Assembly (NCBI GenBank): GCA_963920685.1
Contig: OY987328.1
Coordinates: 92,654,529 to 92,718,528, forward strand
Direction of reading: 5' to 3'
DNA length: 64,000 nucleotides
Source of the DNA: Polydrusus tereticollis
Taxonomy: Eukaryota; Arthropoda; Insecta; Coleoptera; Curculionidae
The notes under the pieces are model-generated. The model made no database searches and was not told the DNA's origin. It saw nothing but the letters and a program-made list of their open reading frames with translations. Shown piece by piece: positions 41,491 through 54,064 of the stretch. Numbering within the stretch: position 1 is the first letter of the stretch; each line of letters opens with the position of its first letter. Made by a program: the position numbers and the translations under genes.

Positions 41491-42794
41491 AAAAAAAAAG
41501 AGACGATTAAGTATTGCAAGAATATACCAGCGTTTGAGTAAGATACATTGAGAAAAGGTTTTTAGTCAGGGAACTCAGGGCAACCAGAAGACTGGATGGT
41601 AGGTAACACTGGAACAGTGTAGTGCAGGTAAACTTTTCTTTAATAATATTTTGGTATATTGTTTAAATTGTTGTAAGGCAATAAACATAGATATATTACA
41701 TGTGTATTAGTTAGCTATTAAACAGATAGTATAATGTTGTACCTTTTCTTTAGTATTTCAAAATATCGATTAGAAGATACCAACAAGTTTAAAGCAGGTT
41801 CCGCTTGACGCGCCTTTACTTTCCTAGCCAAAAATCCAAGTTAAATAAAGTTTGTATGGCTTCTCGAGGAATATAAAATGATAGTAGGTATGTACCTACT
41901 AACTGACTGATAAAATTTTATTTAAAAGCTAGCTATGAAGTTGTTTCTACTGTTTATTAATAAGGGATTATTTGGGGATTATTTTCATAACCTCGAAGTA
42001 GTATTGAAGATCAAAGGCAATACTTATTAATGATAATATTGGCTAGTTCATAGTCTTGAATCACTCTGTATACTTATTATCGAAATATATTTTTAATTTA
42101 CAATTCTTTACCCCATTCGATATAATTTAAGACATCTTTAACTATAATTATTATCAATTTGATGACCTACAATCCGTATGGCGTCTATAATAAATTCCAT
42201 TTTCTAATGTGACGTCACTGCCGTTTCGGTTTAACACTATCAATATTTTGTTTACCATTAAATCAAGTTGGCTTTTGGTGTGCTCCTCGAAACAGTTCTT
42301 TTAAATTATCGTAGGCAACTTCGCACCACAAATTATGATTTTTTCCTTTTTGATTTGAAAATAAGAGGCATGACCGACAATACAGTTTAATTGTGGTTTA
42401 AGCCATGCATATTTTTGATACCACTTCTGCTCTATTTCTCTCCGTGCCTACCGTGATAATTAAATTTAACATTTTATGGGTTGGACGAACATCGTTTTTT
42501 ATTTTAATTTGTACGTCGAATGAGAGACGAAAATCCACATTTTAAACTTAAAATGTATTTGACAAGATCACTTTTTACCTCAGTTTCAACTTAGTTTTCC
42601 ATGTCGTTACGTGCCTTATCCTCAATTTTTCGGAATCTCCAAACAGGATATTTTATTTAAATTTTAAAACACGTACCTGAGGTCCTAATCTTAAAAAAAC
42701 GAAAAACCTGCCGCAAACGGCTGCTGCAAACATAGACGTGTTATATATTTTTAGATTGTGGAAATTAGGCTGACTTTAAAGATGTGACACTATG
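41491..42794. other. Stretch without a recognised gene
   Basis: AT-rich, no open frame with motifs. One TGACGTCA palindrome at 42210-42217 resembles a CREB/ATF site but has no gene next to it. The far end of piggyBac 2 may lie here unrecognised. Confidence 0.4.
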
Positions 42795-44100
42795 TGGGGT
42801 GTTCCATTAAAAGAAACGCATAAGTTACCATTTTTTTTTAATTTTGCCATTGTCTTTTGTCTTTCTGGTTAAGATATTAAAAATGTTCTGGAAAAACTTT
42901 TATATTTATCTTTTTTTAAGGGATGAGAAACTATAAGGAAAAACCCTGTACTATATAGGTTATAAAGTAATGAAATTTTGATTTACTTGACTTTTAAAAA
43001 ACAATTCTATTATTTTTACAAAATTTACTAAATGAGCAAACTCCTTCGCTCTTCCAGAAAAATTTGAATTCTTTATTTTATAACGTTAAAAACATAATTG
43101 ACGTTATTAGGAAAGCTGTCGATTTCTTCAAACTTTAAAGTAATTCGTCCTGCCAGCTCCTTTAAATTTGTTCTTGAGGTTTTAAAAATTGAATAATTAA
43201 TAATATGATAGATGATGACCGAGGTGGCCAGCTTACTAATCACTCCGTCCTTAAAATATTCTTTAAAATAATTTTAATTATTTCCATACATGGATAGCTT
43301 CTTGTCGTAAACAACCTTGTCGAGCTCTTTGCTCATCTAATTGCTCTATAAATTGTCGTGTAATTTAGGAGTGCTTTTAAAAAATATTGGGTCAAAAAGC
43401 CCCCGATTACGTATTGTTGCTCACGCCAATTCTCTGAGGACGAAGGGGCATTTCGACAAAAAAATTTAGTTGAGCTCAACATTCTAATCTGCTCCGAATT
43501 CACATACCCAGAAAGGCTAAACAATGCCTCATCGCTGAAAAATGTCTTCACAAATACATTATTATTATAATGTAGGTTATCCATAAACCATTGTGTAATC
43601 TGTACTCCTGCGGCGTATAGTTAAGAAGTGGCTCTTGTACCAAGTTGAGACGGTCAGCATAGAGATCCTAGTCTGCTGGTTTCAAAATTATATTGCAAGT
43701 ACAATAGGAAACATTATTTACTTGCTAACTTATATGTAAAATTGGAACTTGAGGCTGCCCTTCTACAATGTCTCTTACTTCCTCAATTTTTCAATGGTTT
43801 GTACTTTTGGTCGACCACCGCCTTTTTTCCTATTGATAGTAGTAGCTTCTCTTACACAATTTCACAAAACATGCGAAATTGGTTGTGGTCCACTACCTCT
43901 TCAGAAAATTTATCTTCATAGCTTCATGTTGGCCTGCTATGAATTCTATAGTAAGTTAACACATACACGATCTCTTGCTAGAGGGTATAAATCATATTTA
44001 GGATTCCTTTAAAGAAAATGCATATGAAGGTTTGGTAAATGGTTATTACAATCAGCCGATCAACAGGAAGAAAATAGAACGTTATGCTTTTGAACGGGTT
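42795..44100 (-). pseudogene. Decayed mariner-like element with transposase remnants
   Basis: The left edge GGGGTGTTCCATTAAAAG at about 42795 resembles mariner ends elsewhere. On the minus strand near 43870-43750 the linker reads KGGGRPKVQTIEKIEEVRDI with frame breaks. 43584-43333 reads NNVFVKTFFSDEALFSLSGYVNS, where SDE is the first catalytic site. The rest of the core is unrecognisable. No second end or target duplication is found. Confidence 0.6.
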
Positions 44101-47100
44101 GAGGACATACCGTCATTATTACTATTCGCCACACTATGGGGCTGATTCGATTAGCTAATAATAATAATAAATAATTTAATTATTAATGAAGAATAATTCA
44201 TTATTTTTTAAAAATGGTGCCGGTATCCAACAAGCGCTGCTCATTCATCCACCCTTATTTATAATTAATTAAGTTGTAAACAAAATAGCAGACAAATATT
44301 TAAAGTAGTGATAAAAGTCAAAAGAACCTGCAAGTATATTAGTAAAATGTTATGATAATAACAAAATTCAGAATACATGTCATTCAAATAACGAAATAAC
44401 AAAATCATGTCGTATAAGAGAAATTAAATACTAACTATATCTGTATAATCTACTACTACTAAAGACTATCCAGTAAAATAATGCAATCAATGTTTTAATA
44501 GGGTTTATCCATTTTTCTAATGACGGTTGTTAGTTCTAAAGTTCTTTAATTTATTTTAGAAACTCGCAACACAAAGGGATGTCTTCATTTAACAGATTTA
44601 ATAAAACTTCATATAACAAAAAAGCAACATCTATTTACTACCCTTAAATAAAAACTTGTGCACAAACTTTACAAAACTTTTAACTTGAGAATATGCTGCA
44701 CTTGATGAATAAAACATATCTTCGGAATATAAACACATACGTATCTGTGAAATACACATCTTTGCGTTATTAGATTACGAAAATTGCTGTAAACCGAAAA
44801 ACAGAAAGCGAGAGAAAGAGAGAGAGTAACAAGGTGCACAAATTGGCAAAGCTACCTTCCGCCAACGGACTAGTAGTAGAGTAATTGGTTTAATCAAGGG
44901 ATGTGACAGACATTAACGTATGGTACGTTGTCATGACAACCTCAGCCATGATATTGTACATTGCTAATTAGAAATGTTCACAAGTAGTGGGAGAATATGT
45001 GTCTACAACTTTGTTTCGGTAATTTTCAAAGAAGCTTAACTTAATTTACATATTTATTTATTATTGTGGATATTTATTTCTCGGCTAAAATAAAGACTGT
45101 TGATTAATAAATAGATATATTTTTGAATTTTTTAGTCATTTTTTATGGCATTTTGTGAAAACAGCTTTATTTAGGTTAAATAAAGAGAGATAAACTGCCA
45201 ACGAGACATGTGGTTGATGGGTAGGCGCACAGAGGAATGAATGCGGCAGCTTGTAGCTCGGCACCCAAAGTTAGAAAAGTGAACGGGTAAAGATTGTCGG
45301 TAGAAAGGGTAATTATCGCGGGTTAATATGCGATGAGTCATTTCCACTCTTTTTATTTAACTTATAATTGGTGCATTACGTTTTCTTTTATTCCTGGTCT
45401 GTGGCTGATTATAGCAACCACTTGCCAAGCCTGTATATCAAATTTTCGACAAGAGTAATTTAATGTAATATGCCTTTCACTATTTTTACGAGCTTAATTT
45501 TAGGCATATGGTAACTGAATAAAGTCAGAGCTCGATGACTGCCCCAGCTGAACAACGAAATAACGCAATGCTAGAGTCTGCTTAAAGGTAATGAGAGTAT
45601 GAGGTTTGAATTTCTAAACCTACCTATGTAATCGGGCAAGTGGCGAGAAAATGTTAGGGTGTTGTTGCGTTAGGAATGAGAATAGAGAGGTTCTAATATA
45701 CTGCGTTATCATAAAAGTTGTTACGTTTACTAGAATGTCTGTCTAATATCGGACGTCTCTTATCTGTCATGCGAACCTTAGAGTTGCGTTTGTCGGTCAC
45801 GGGGCACCACAAGTTACTCGATGCAGTTAGGGTATAATTAATTACAGACATGCAAAATATGTTCAGAGCGTACTGCGTCTCATTTTGTTTGTCTCACTTT
45901 TCACTGTACGTGTGCTTTTAAATAATTTACCCATACTTTTAAGACCCCTTTGTATATTTTTTCCTGTCTCACCTAAAGTGTTTTTTTGCAACCAGACAGC
46001 CAAATTTTAGATTACAAACTAAATCAACTATCAAATATATCAAATATCACAGTGCATGTGGGACATTGAATTTTGTTATCCTACTTTAAGCTTCATACTA
46101 ATTACTTTCCGCTTGTAACGTAATTATATCCTGTCTACTTGAACCGACACGCATCAAATAATTGGTCGGCAAATTTAATTCCGGCTTATTTTTAGTTAAA
46201 CCCAAAGTAAGTAAAACTTCAAATTATGTTATAATCCCGTAAACTTTATTTTATTTGTTAAAGCTTTAAACATTACCGAACTTGTTTCACTGGATTCCGA
46301 CATTTAAACTTGAACCGAATTCCAGTAGATACGAGCTCTGCATTTCATGCGGGCATTTTTCTGAACAAAGAAGTTTACTGAATACTTTGTAAAGTATTTG
46401 ATGGGCAACCACTCTTAAAGTTTTAAAGTAAGTTTTCCGGCAGTGTCCAGAACGACGTAGTTCTCACAATGTTTAAGGAGAAAAAAACCACGGCAATTCA
46501 CTTGAATGAATGTCTTAATATTTGTGAGATTTTTAGCGTCAGTGTCTCATTAGCGTTCGTTTAAAAAATGCCGACCCTTTGCTTGATGCTAGGGTATTAT
46601 GAAGAACCTTTAATGTATTTAATATTACAAAATATTTAGGTACCTACGAAACTGACAACTTAAATAAATATAGAAAGTTTAAATAACACATTTCTATTAC
46701 TTATTTGGCCTAAAATTAAACAATAATTTTGGTCAGAAATTAAGAGTTTTTGAGAAGTTTGCAGCGCGCCTGAAATTATATTAGTGCATTTGCCAAAAAA
46801 AAATTATATTTATTTTATACCAAGATTTAGATAATAATAATAATATAATATATTAGCTTATTACTTAGTTTAAAAATTTTACTTATTTTAATATGTAAGG
46901 AAAAGACTGGATTTAAAAATATAATTTAATAATACTTGGCTACGTGTTTTACCCTAGAAGTAACTGTGTTTGTTTTTATTAATAAGAAAATGATAAATTT
47001 GGTTATTTCTTTTAAATCAGCTGTTAAAAAATTCCTTTGGTTAGTATTTCACAACTGCTTCTAAAATTCAGAATGACCAATTCTCCCTAGACCATTGAAA

Positions 47101-47566
47101 TACTTTCCAACATTACATAACATAACTAAATACAACACACACTTTATTATCGAGGTCTTCTTAATATGTGAGTATATGATTGGCTGCCTTAAGAAAATAT
47201 TTAAAAATGATAAAATAATTTAGTTTTATTAGGATACCTATTTTGTTTTGTTGGCGAACTATTAAATTGCTCAATTTATTGTTAAACTTTTGGTAAGGTT
47301 ACAGAGCAAGCAAATTCGGCTAAACTTTTTTTAATTAATCTAAATACGTGGTGACCCACTCTCAACGCAGAATCCATACCATCTAAACTGCTAAACTTTT
47401 TAATATTATCTAAAAACATAATTATAAGGAGGCACTAAATCTACAATTTAAAATTACTGGAAATATATTAAAAAGCCATTTTAAAAGGTTCTGATTAGTA
47501 TTTTTAGTTTTTTAATTATTATGCTTCAGTCGCTACTGAGAAATTTTATTTATTTTGGTCGGTTTG
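44101..47566. other. Longest stretch without recognised elements
   Basis: About 3.4 kb without an open frame bearing motifs. Contains a short GA-rich run (about 44806-44826) and a more complex, less AT-rich part at about 44740-46560. It may be unique intergenic or intronic DNA, perhaps regulatory. I see no supported feature. Confidence 0.4.
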
Positions 47567-47568
47567 TA

Positions 47569-48762
47569 CCGGGTAAGTAAATAAGAAAGGTGGCCGGCTG
47601 TATCTCGGAAGCCGTTAGTCGCACAGCTTGCGGAATTTTTTTTTATGATAAAATCGCCGATGAGAAATGGCTGGAAATTATTTTTAAGTTCCTACGACAG
47701 CTGCTAGGGGGCGTAGCACCCATGGACAATTAAAAAAGATCATTTATTTGCGGAATTTGACCAATAAAGATGTATTGAAAATATTTCTATCTTAATACTT
47801 GGAAAATTTGCAATACATTTTTTCCGGGCAATTTTTTTTGTATCTCCTCAAATAAAGTGGTGTGGGAACGTCAATTGTTTTTTGTTATTTTGATTGATAA
47901 CTTCGGTTTGGCTTAACCGAATTTGACAAACTTAGTCTCGTTGAAAAGAGCTTTATTTGTTTTATCGTTTCCATTATAAACTATGTGTTAATTATGTTTA
48001 CAGTGGCCGCTAGAGGGCAGTGAAAACCTTGTTTCCCTAACTCTTTTGTAGCCGGAGATATGGCCAATAAAATTTTAATTGCAACATTTTATCGATGTTA
48101 AATCGTCTACCCACCTAAAATACTTATTAATTACAATAATAATAATAGTGGACGATTTGTCGAATAGGTAGGTATTATAAAAATTCTATTAGAAAATATT
48201 ATTGCAAAAAGCTAAAATCCAAAGCCTGTATTTTTAAATTTAAGTCGTTATTAATATAATTATTAATATAATAATTAATTAATATTGGGATTAACAGATA
48301 ATCTAGTTACCTAGATTTCAATTGTTGACAAGCAGGCTATGAAAACAAATATCTATTGCTGTCAACATTATTGTGACAAATTTTGGTTTTGGTCTCATAA
48401 ATATTCGTTTGTCTCCTAAAAATGCCAATTTCAAACCAAGAAGCATTTGATATTCTGGCAATTTATTTTGAGTGTGCGCAAAACCCAATAGTTTCTGCAA
48501 GGGTATACGCCGTAAGATACCCTCAAAGGCACCATTATGATAGGCGAGTTTTTATTTGTCTTTATTGGTCAAGTTCCTGAAATAAATGATCTTTTTTAAT
48601 TGGCCATGAGTGTTACGCCTCCTAGCGGCCGTCGTAGGAATTTAAAAATAATTTCCAGCGATTTCTCGTCGGCGATTTCATCATAAAAAAAAAAATTCCG
48701 CAAGCTGTGCGACTAACGGCTTCCGAGATACAGCCGGCCGCCTTTCTTATTGACTCACCCGG
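47569..48762. mobile_element. Mariner-derived MITE
   Basis: Ends CCGGGTAAGTAAATAAG (47569) and CTTATTGACTCACCCGG (to 48762), flanked by TA at 47567-47568 and 48763-48764. Inverted arms of about 200 bases share GGCTGTATCTCGGAAGCCG. It retains a short coding stub (48422-48540) but no catalytic domain. Confidence 0.87.
48422..48541 (+). pseudogene. Transposase N-terminal stub in the MITE
   Basis: About forty codons from ATG 48422: MPISNQEAFDILAIYFECAQ, then SARVYAVRYPQRHHYDR, closely like the start of DUF4817-type mariner transposases (IYFEC, VYAERYP). The inverted arm begins immediately after, so the remainder was deleted. Confidence 0.7.
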
Positions 48763-48924
48763 TACTACTGAGAGTGCATGTGTACACGTTTTTGAAAAAA
48801 ATGACATTTTAAATAAAGAAATTTTTTAAAAACCGCCAATTACCCAAAAGCTATTTAATTTAGACATAGGGTAAAATATTACACAAAAAATCTTTAAAAA
48901 TCCTTACTTGTCAGATGGAGTAGA

Positions 48925-49288
48925 ATAAATATATATACTAATTAGGAAAATATTTCCTAGCCATCTGATGTAAAAACCTTATACTATAAGGTCGTATTTG
49001 GCTAACACTGTTAGCGCTACAATACTAAATTGATTGCTTAAAACTACCAAGAAAGGAAGAGTTGTTAGGTATGTCTGCGCTTACCCTATGCTGACGAGAA
49101 CCAATAAGTTCGAAACCGGTCCATAGGTTGCAGCATCCTACCAACAGAAAGGTCTTCCTTTCTTGGTAGTTTTAAGCAATCAATTTAGTATTGTAGCGCT
49201 AACAGTGTTAGCCATATACGACCTTATAGTATAAGGTTTTTACATCAGATGGCTAGGAAATATTTTCCTAATTAGTATATATATTTAT
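48925..49288. repeat. Near-perfect 364-bp hairpin (136-bp arms, 92-base loop)
   Basis: The left arm 48925-49060 and right arm 49153-49288 are inverted copies. I find a single mismatch (TTTGG against TATGG), that is 135 of 136. The 92-base loop (49061-49152) can fold further through GTTGTTAGG/CTACCAAC, CTATG/CATAG and ATGCTG/CAGCAT. It contains AGTTCGAAACC, close to a pol III B box. No flanking target duplication or coding sequence is evident. Confidence 0.95.
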
Positions 49289-49340
49289 ATTACACGAAAT
49301 TTTCTTAGAATTAATCAGGAAATACAAATATGTCATAATA

Positions 49341-51124
49341 CAGGGTGTTTCAGAAGTACGGTACATAACTTAAGGGGGTGATTCCTTATAATATTCTAAG
49401 AGAAAGAGTTCATATAAATGCGTGTGCGGAGTTGCCCCTTTTTTTAATATACAGAGTGTTAAAGTTCAAAAAGAAAAATTGGTTGCAATCGTGCGTTTTA
49501 TCAGAAGGTGGCGATTTTTAATATTTGCTTTGATTAACTGTTGATTTTTTTTTGCATCATTATTAAAACAAATAAATTTGTTTTTATTTAAATGTTTTAA
49601 TTAACTTTGAAATAAATAGGTATTTTTTGTACCTACATGCAATAAAGTGGTTTTAATTTTTTTTTTGAAAACGAGGCAAAATACGAAAACAATTTAAGAA
49701 ACAAAAAATTGTACTATTAGTTAGCAAATTCGAGGAAAAATATCAAAATTTGAAAAAAGTCAGTGGCGTACATTTTTCGTCAATAATATTCTTCAATGTG
49801 CTTCCCAGGACGCCACTGGGCTTAATAAATTTAATCTAGTTAGGGCTAATCAAGCCTTTTAGCATTATGCATAACGGTACGAAATTTCAATAAAATCGGG
49901 TAAAGGATATTTAAGAAAGTTATAAAAAAACGATTTTTTTTTAAACTTTATCACCCATTATATCAAAAACGGGGCAACTCCAGACACATGTTTATATGAA
50001 CTTTTTCTCTTAGAATATCATAAGGAATTGTGCGAGCCTGCCTCTCAGCAACAAAAAATAATATTTATTCATAGGGTGATTTACTGATTCTTTTTTCTAC
50101 TTTCACTCTCAAGAAAACACTTTTCTTTACATAATCATTTCTTTATTCTACCAAACTATGCCATTGAAACAAATAATGTCAGGTTTTTACATAAATTGCG
50201 AAATCATACTACTACTTTACATGACTTGTTATCGATTAACTAATGAATGGCCACATTGACTAATCACACTTAAGGGGGTTCATGTAACGCAACAAACTAT
50301 TATAGTTTTACTTTGTCAATTCTTGCAAAAGGTTGCGAACTCACGACTACTTAGGCGCTGACGGTCCAAGAAATCCGTGGGGAGAAGACGTTCCGCCACG
50401 AAAAGAATCTGTAACTCGACTCACTCTCTGAAAACACTAGGCGCTGCTGGCCCGAAGATACATGGCGATTAAAATCACGGCAGACTTACACCACGGAGAG
50501 AATTCTAAACTCTACTGACTGAGTAAAGTAAACACGTTCGCTACGTTGACCACCCCTCCCACGCGAGAACCATTTGCCAACACCGCATTCCGTTACTCAC
50601 TCATCATCCTGCGACCCAGAACAACTGACTTTTCTAACACGTACGCAAAGTCTCTAACGGTCGCCGGTCGCCTTTTTCGATAATCGGAAAAGCCTTGCCG
50701 AACACTGATCCCCACCGCTCTTCAATGGAACCGCATATATGTTCTGCTTGCCGGCTAAACGCAAGTTGAGGGTATATAGAAACGTAAACAAACTGTTTTT
50801 TTATTAAGGGTTTTCTATTGTATTATTTTACCGAAAGAATTATTAAATGCGACGTAAATTCGCAGTTAAGTTTCTAAAATATTTTAAAAGATGAGTTTTA
50901 TTTACTTCTTTAGAACAGTAGAACATGACCCACATGCTGCGTTGCCGATCATTATTAACTTTTCACTGAAATGCGATTATGGTTTTGGTCTAATTATGAA
51001 GCAATATTTGTATATATAATTTGTATATATAATATATAGTAGTTTGAATTATGTTAATTAGTCTTGAAATGCATATGCATGTTTCCCCAACATGAGTTAC
51101 GTATCGTACTTCTGAAACACCCTG
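49341..51124. mobile_element. MITE with a one-kilobase insertion in its right arm
   Basis: Ends CAGGGTGTTTCAGAAGTACG (49341) and its inverse (to 51124), with TA at 49339-49340 and 51125-51126. The left arm sequence about 49375-49440 is matched, inverted, at about 49975-50023 (GGGGCAACTCC, TAAGGAAT). The expected last 40 bases of the right arm appear only at 51085-51124, so 50024 to about 51085 looks inserted. Confidence 0.72.
50024..51085. other. Insertion of unknown type, GC-richer core
   Basis: Begins TGTGCGAGCC and ends near TTTCCCCAACA, compatible with but not proof of an LTR (TG...CA). The part at 50240-50790 is clearly richer in G and C than its surroundings and has no open frame. No clean short target duplication is visible. 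A solo LTR is one option. Confidence 0.4.
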
Positions 51125-51126
51125 TA

Positions 51127-52178
51127 TATAAAAAAACGTATGTTTGATAAACCGAAACTATTTGGGACAGACTGTATAATTCCAAATACTTTTAAATTGT
51201 TTAACTAATGCCTACCTATTACTCCGTTTTTGAAAAATATATAGTTTAGATCTTATGGATTTCTGCGTTGAGAGTGAGCGACAATACAGTTTATGTGTGC
51301 TAAAATGTTCCTTTAGTTTCTGATGAAATAAATAGCCAAATTTTTAATTTGTAATCATAACTTAATATATTATAAAAAGAAATTGTAGCGATATACAATC
51401 ATGACTTAGCAGAAATCGTGACATATTTGTATATTAGGTAAATTTTAGCAAACAAAGATTTTGACCAAAGTGTAGGTTATTAAAGATTCAAAGCAATAAC
51501 TTTAAATTATTGTAAACATTTCTTGAAAATATTTATTTTTGTTTTAAATCTATTTATAATTAAGTTTAAATGCAACCATGTTTTATGTAAAAAGCCACTG
51601 AGGGTAAATTTATGATCCACTTGACAAGACAACAATTTTAAGTATAAAACCTTTAAAGTGTTACACTCAGGAACTAAATGTAAAATATGGTACTTTTAAG
51701 TTTGGTTTACCCTAATTCTTCAGTTATTTTAGGATATTTTGTTTATGGGTGTCTTCCTTATACGAACTGGTGTTACCATCATACCTCTTTAAATTTTAAA
51801 TTTGATTTTAACTTAGATTGCCAAGCGTACTCATCATTAGAACAGTGCTCTCTGATGTTCTTATGGAATATTTTTCATGAATTATTTACAAAAATTATGT
51901 TTAGAACCTGATGCACATTTAAATTATTGCATCTAGCACACTATCACTGTAATAGGAAAAATCTATCGTTTGAGGGTGTCAAAGGGTTTCAAATTATAGC
52001 CAATGAGTACAAAAAATATAATTTTTGATTCATTAAAAATAATTTTGTAAGTTTAGGATTATTATAAAATGTGGGAAATTGCAAATATTTCAAAAACCAC
52101 TAATATTTTTGATAAAATCGTGCATTCCGATATGGTTATTAAACGGACCTGAAATAGGTAACATCTCTTCTGAAACTA
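51127..52178. other. AT-rich stretch, no gene seen
   Basis: The open frame 51687-51911 on the + strand has no motif and is probably chance. Confidence 0.45.
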
Positions 52179-52180
52179 TA

Positions 52181-54062
52181 TGTATTTGTCCGCGGATGCG
52201 GTTAACAAGAGGACAAATTGGCTAAAAATTGAAAGATCCGAAAAAACGTCATTCCTAATAAAAAAATTTGCTTGTCGAAAAAATAGGCATTACGATAAGA
52301 AAATTGATTCTTATTATATAATATTATATATCTTATAAAATGTAAAAACATGAAATCAAAGAAGAGCGAACAGTCATTTTTTGAACTTTTAACGTGAAAT
52401 GATAAATAAAAAACTTGCTTCAAATTCAGTCCTAACGCTGATTCCGAACTTACTGAAGGAAACTAGAATTTATGAAATTAAAAAAAAATTAAACATTTTT
52501 GAAAGGTAACATTTTATTACTTTAATATTAGGACTTTTATACCTATACATTATTACCTGTTGTTGTAGTTGTTAGTGTAAGTGTCAAAATAAATATTCTC
52601 GAAAATGCTGACCGTAACAAAGAGTTTTTATAGTGCAATGCTATGAAAATGGTCAGTGCTCTTATCGCTACGTAGTGGAGGAATTCCAACGCAAATACGC
52701 AAATTTCCTGGCGTGTACGTTTCGAAAGTGGGAGTACACAAACTGGTGAAAAAATTTCAAAGAACAGAATTAGTTATTGACATTAAAAAAGAGAAGAAGC
52801 AATATAATGAGGAAGTTGCCTGTACAGTTTTGATATTGCAATCTGTAAATGAGAATCCATTGCTTTCCTTTAGAAACTGGGCTAAGCATTTAGAGGTGGT
52901 ACAAAAATCTACTATTCAAAAAGTTTTAAAAGATAATAAACTTTACTCTTACAAGCCTCATTTCGACCAAACCTTGGAAGGCTAGGGATAAAGCTAAAAG
53001 GCTAGATTTTTGTTTATAAGTTGAAAATGAGATTTGTAACGTCAATAGAAATTCTCACAAGCTTATAATGTTTTCTGATGAATCAACATTTTCAACCAAC
53101 GGAACTGTTGCTTCTCAACATGTCAGATATTGGAATAAAGAGAATCCTGAATTTAGAATTCCCGCAAGACGTCAGTACTTTAAAAAGTCAATGTGTGGTG
53201 TGCTATTTCATATAACGGTATCATTGGCCCCTATTTTTTCGAAGGTACTTATAACAGAGCGAGCTATTTGCAATTACTAGATACGTTCTTTTGCGATCAT
53301 CTTGAAGAGCTGCCCCTGGATTATCGCAACGCAATGTATCTTCAACACGATGGGTGCCCTGCACATTACGCTGGAGAGGTTAGAGAATGACTGAACAGAA
53401 AATTCGGTGAGAAATGGATAGGAAGAAATGGGCCAGTTTTATGGCCCCCAAGAAGCCCTGATCTGACATTAGCCGATTATTTCCTTTGAGGCCGTATAAA
53501 GCAGCTTATTTTTGCGCAACCAATGGATAGTAAGATCAAAATTTTAAAACTAAGAATTAGGCGAGCAGTGGAATCATTATCAGTTGAAGAGATTCAAGCC
53601 AGTTTTGATCATAGTAGGAAGCAGTTGGAAAAGTGTGTTGAATATGGGGGAGGGGTTTTTGAACTATGACTATTGTGTATTATGTTTCGTCCATTGTAAA
53701 TTTGTTTTTAGTAATATCTAGTGATGTAAAGGTAATAATCAAGTAAAAGTAGTAAAATGTTTAATTATTTTTTTTAAATTTCATAAATTCCAATTTTCTT
53801 TAGTAAGTTCGGAATCAGGGTTAGGACTAAATTTGGAGCAAGTTTTTTATTTATCATTTCACGTTAAAAGTCCAAAAAATGACTGTTTGCTCTTGTTTGA
53901 TTTTATGTTTTTGCGTTTTTGAGACGCCCGGTATAATAAGAATCAATTTTCTCATCCTAATTCCTAATTTTTCGACAAGCAAATTTTTTTTTATTAAAAA
54001 TGACTTTTTTTCGTATTTTTGGCCCATTTGCCCTTTTGTTAACCGCATCCGCGGACATAGTG
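52181..54062 (+). mobile_element. Mariner-like transposon E (same family as A)
   Basis: Inverted ends of about 290 bases (52181-52490 and 53765-54062) share TGTCCGCGGATGCGGTTAAC. TA lies at 52179-52180 and 54063-54064. The outermost bases are slightly unequal. The transposase inside is broken. It lacks the tandem 146-bp unit seen in the relative at 979-2702. Confidence 0.87.
52605..53669 (+). pseudogene. Mariner-type transposase of element E, broken
   Basis: ATG at 52605 and stop TGA at 53667 lie in the same overall frame, so the indels nearly cancel. N-terminal region: YRYVVEEFQRKYANF-like after a shift, then VGVHKLVKKFQRTELVIDIK. Next come RNWAKHLEVVQKSTIQKVLK, a region with a stop after TLEG, SDESTFSTNGTVASQHVRYW, WCAISYNGIIGPYFFEGTYN, QHDGCPAHYAGEVRE, a TGA, WPPRSPDLTLADYFL with a TGA for Trp, and a C-terminus ending GGGVFEL. 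The three Asp motifs survive. Several stops and shifts make it inactive. Confidence 0.88.
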
Positions 54063-54064
54063 TA

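Noticed and set aside
42210..42217. TGACGTCA, a CREB/ATF-type site
   Set aside because: No gene start is near, and an eight-base word is expected by chance in a window this size.
43749..44012. 87-codon + strand frame
   Set aside because: Antisense to the decayed mariner linker; no motif.
48318..48500. 60-codon minus-strand frame in the MITE
   Set aside because: Antisense to the transposase stub at 48422, with no motif of its own.
49061..49152. tRNA or SINE in the hairpin loop because of a B-box-like AGTTCGAAACC
   Set aside because: No A box at proper spacing and no cloverleaf by eye; kept only as a remark in the hairpin finding.
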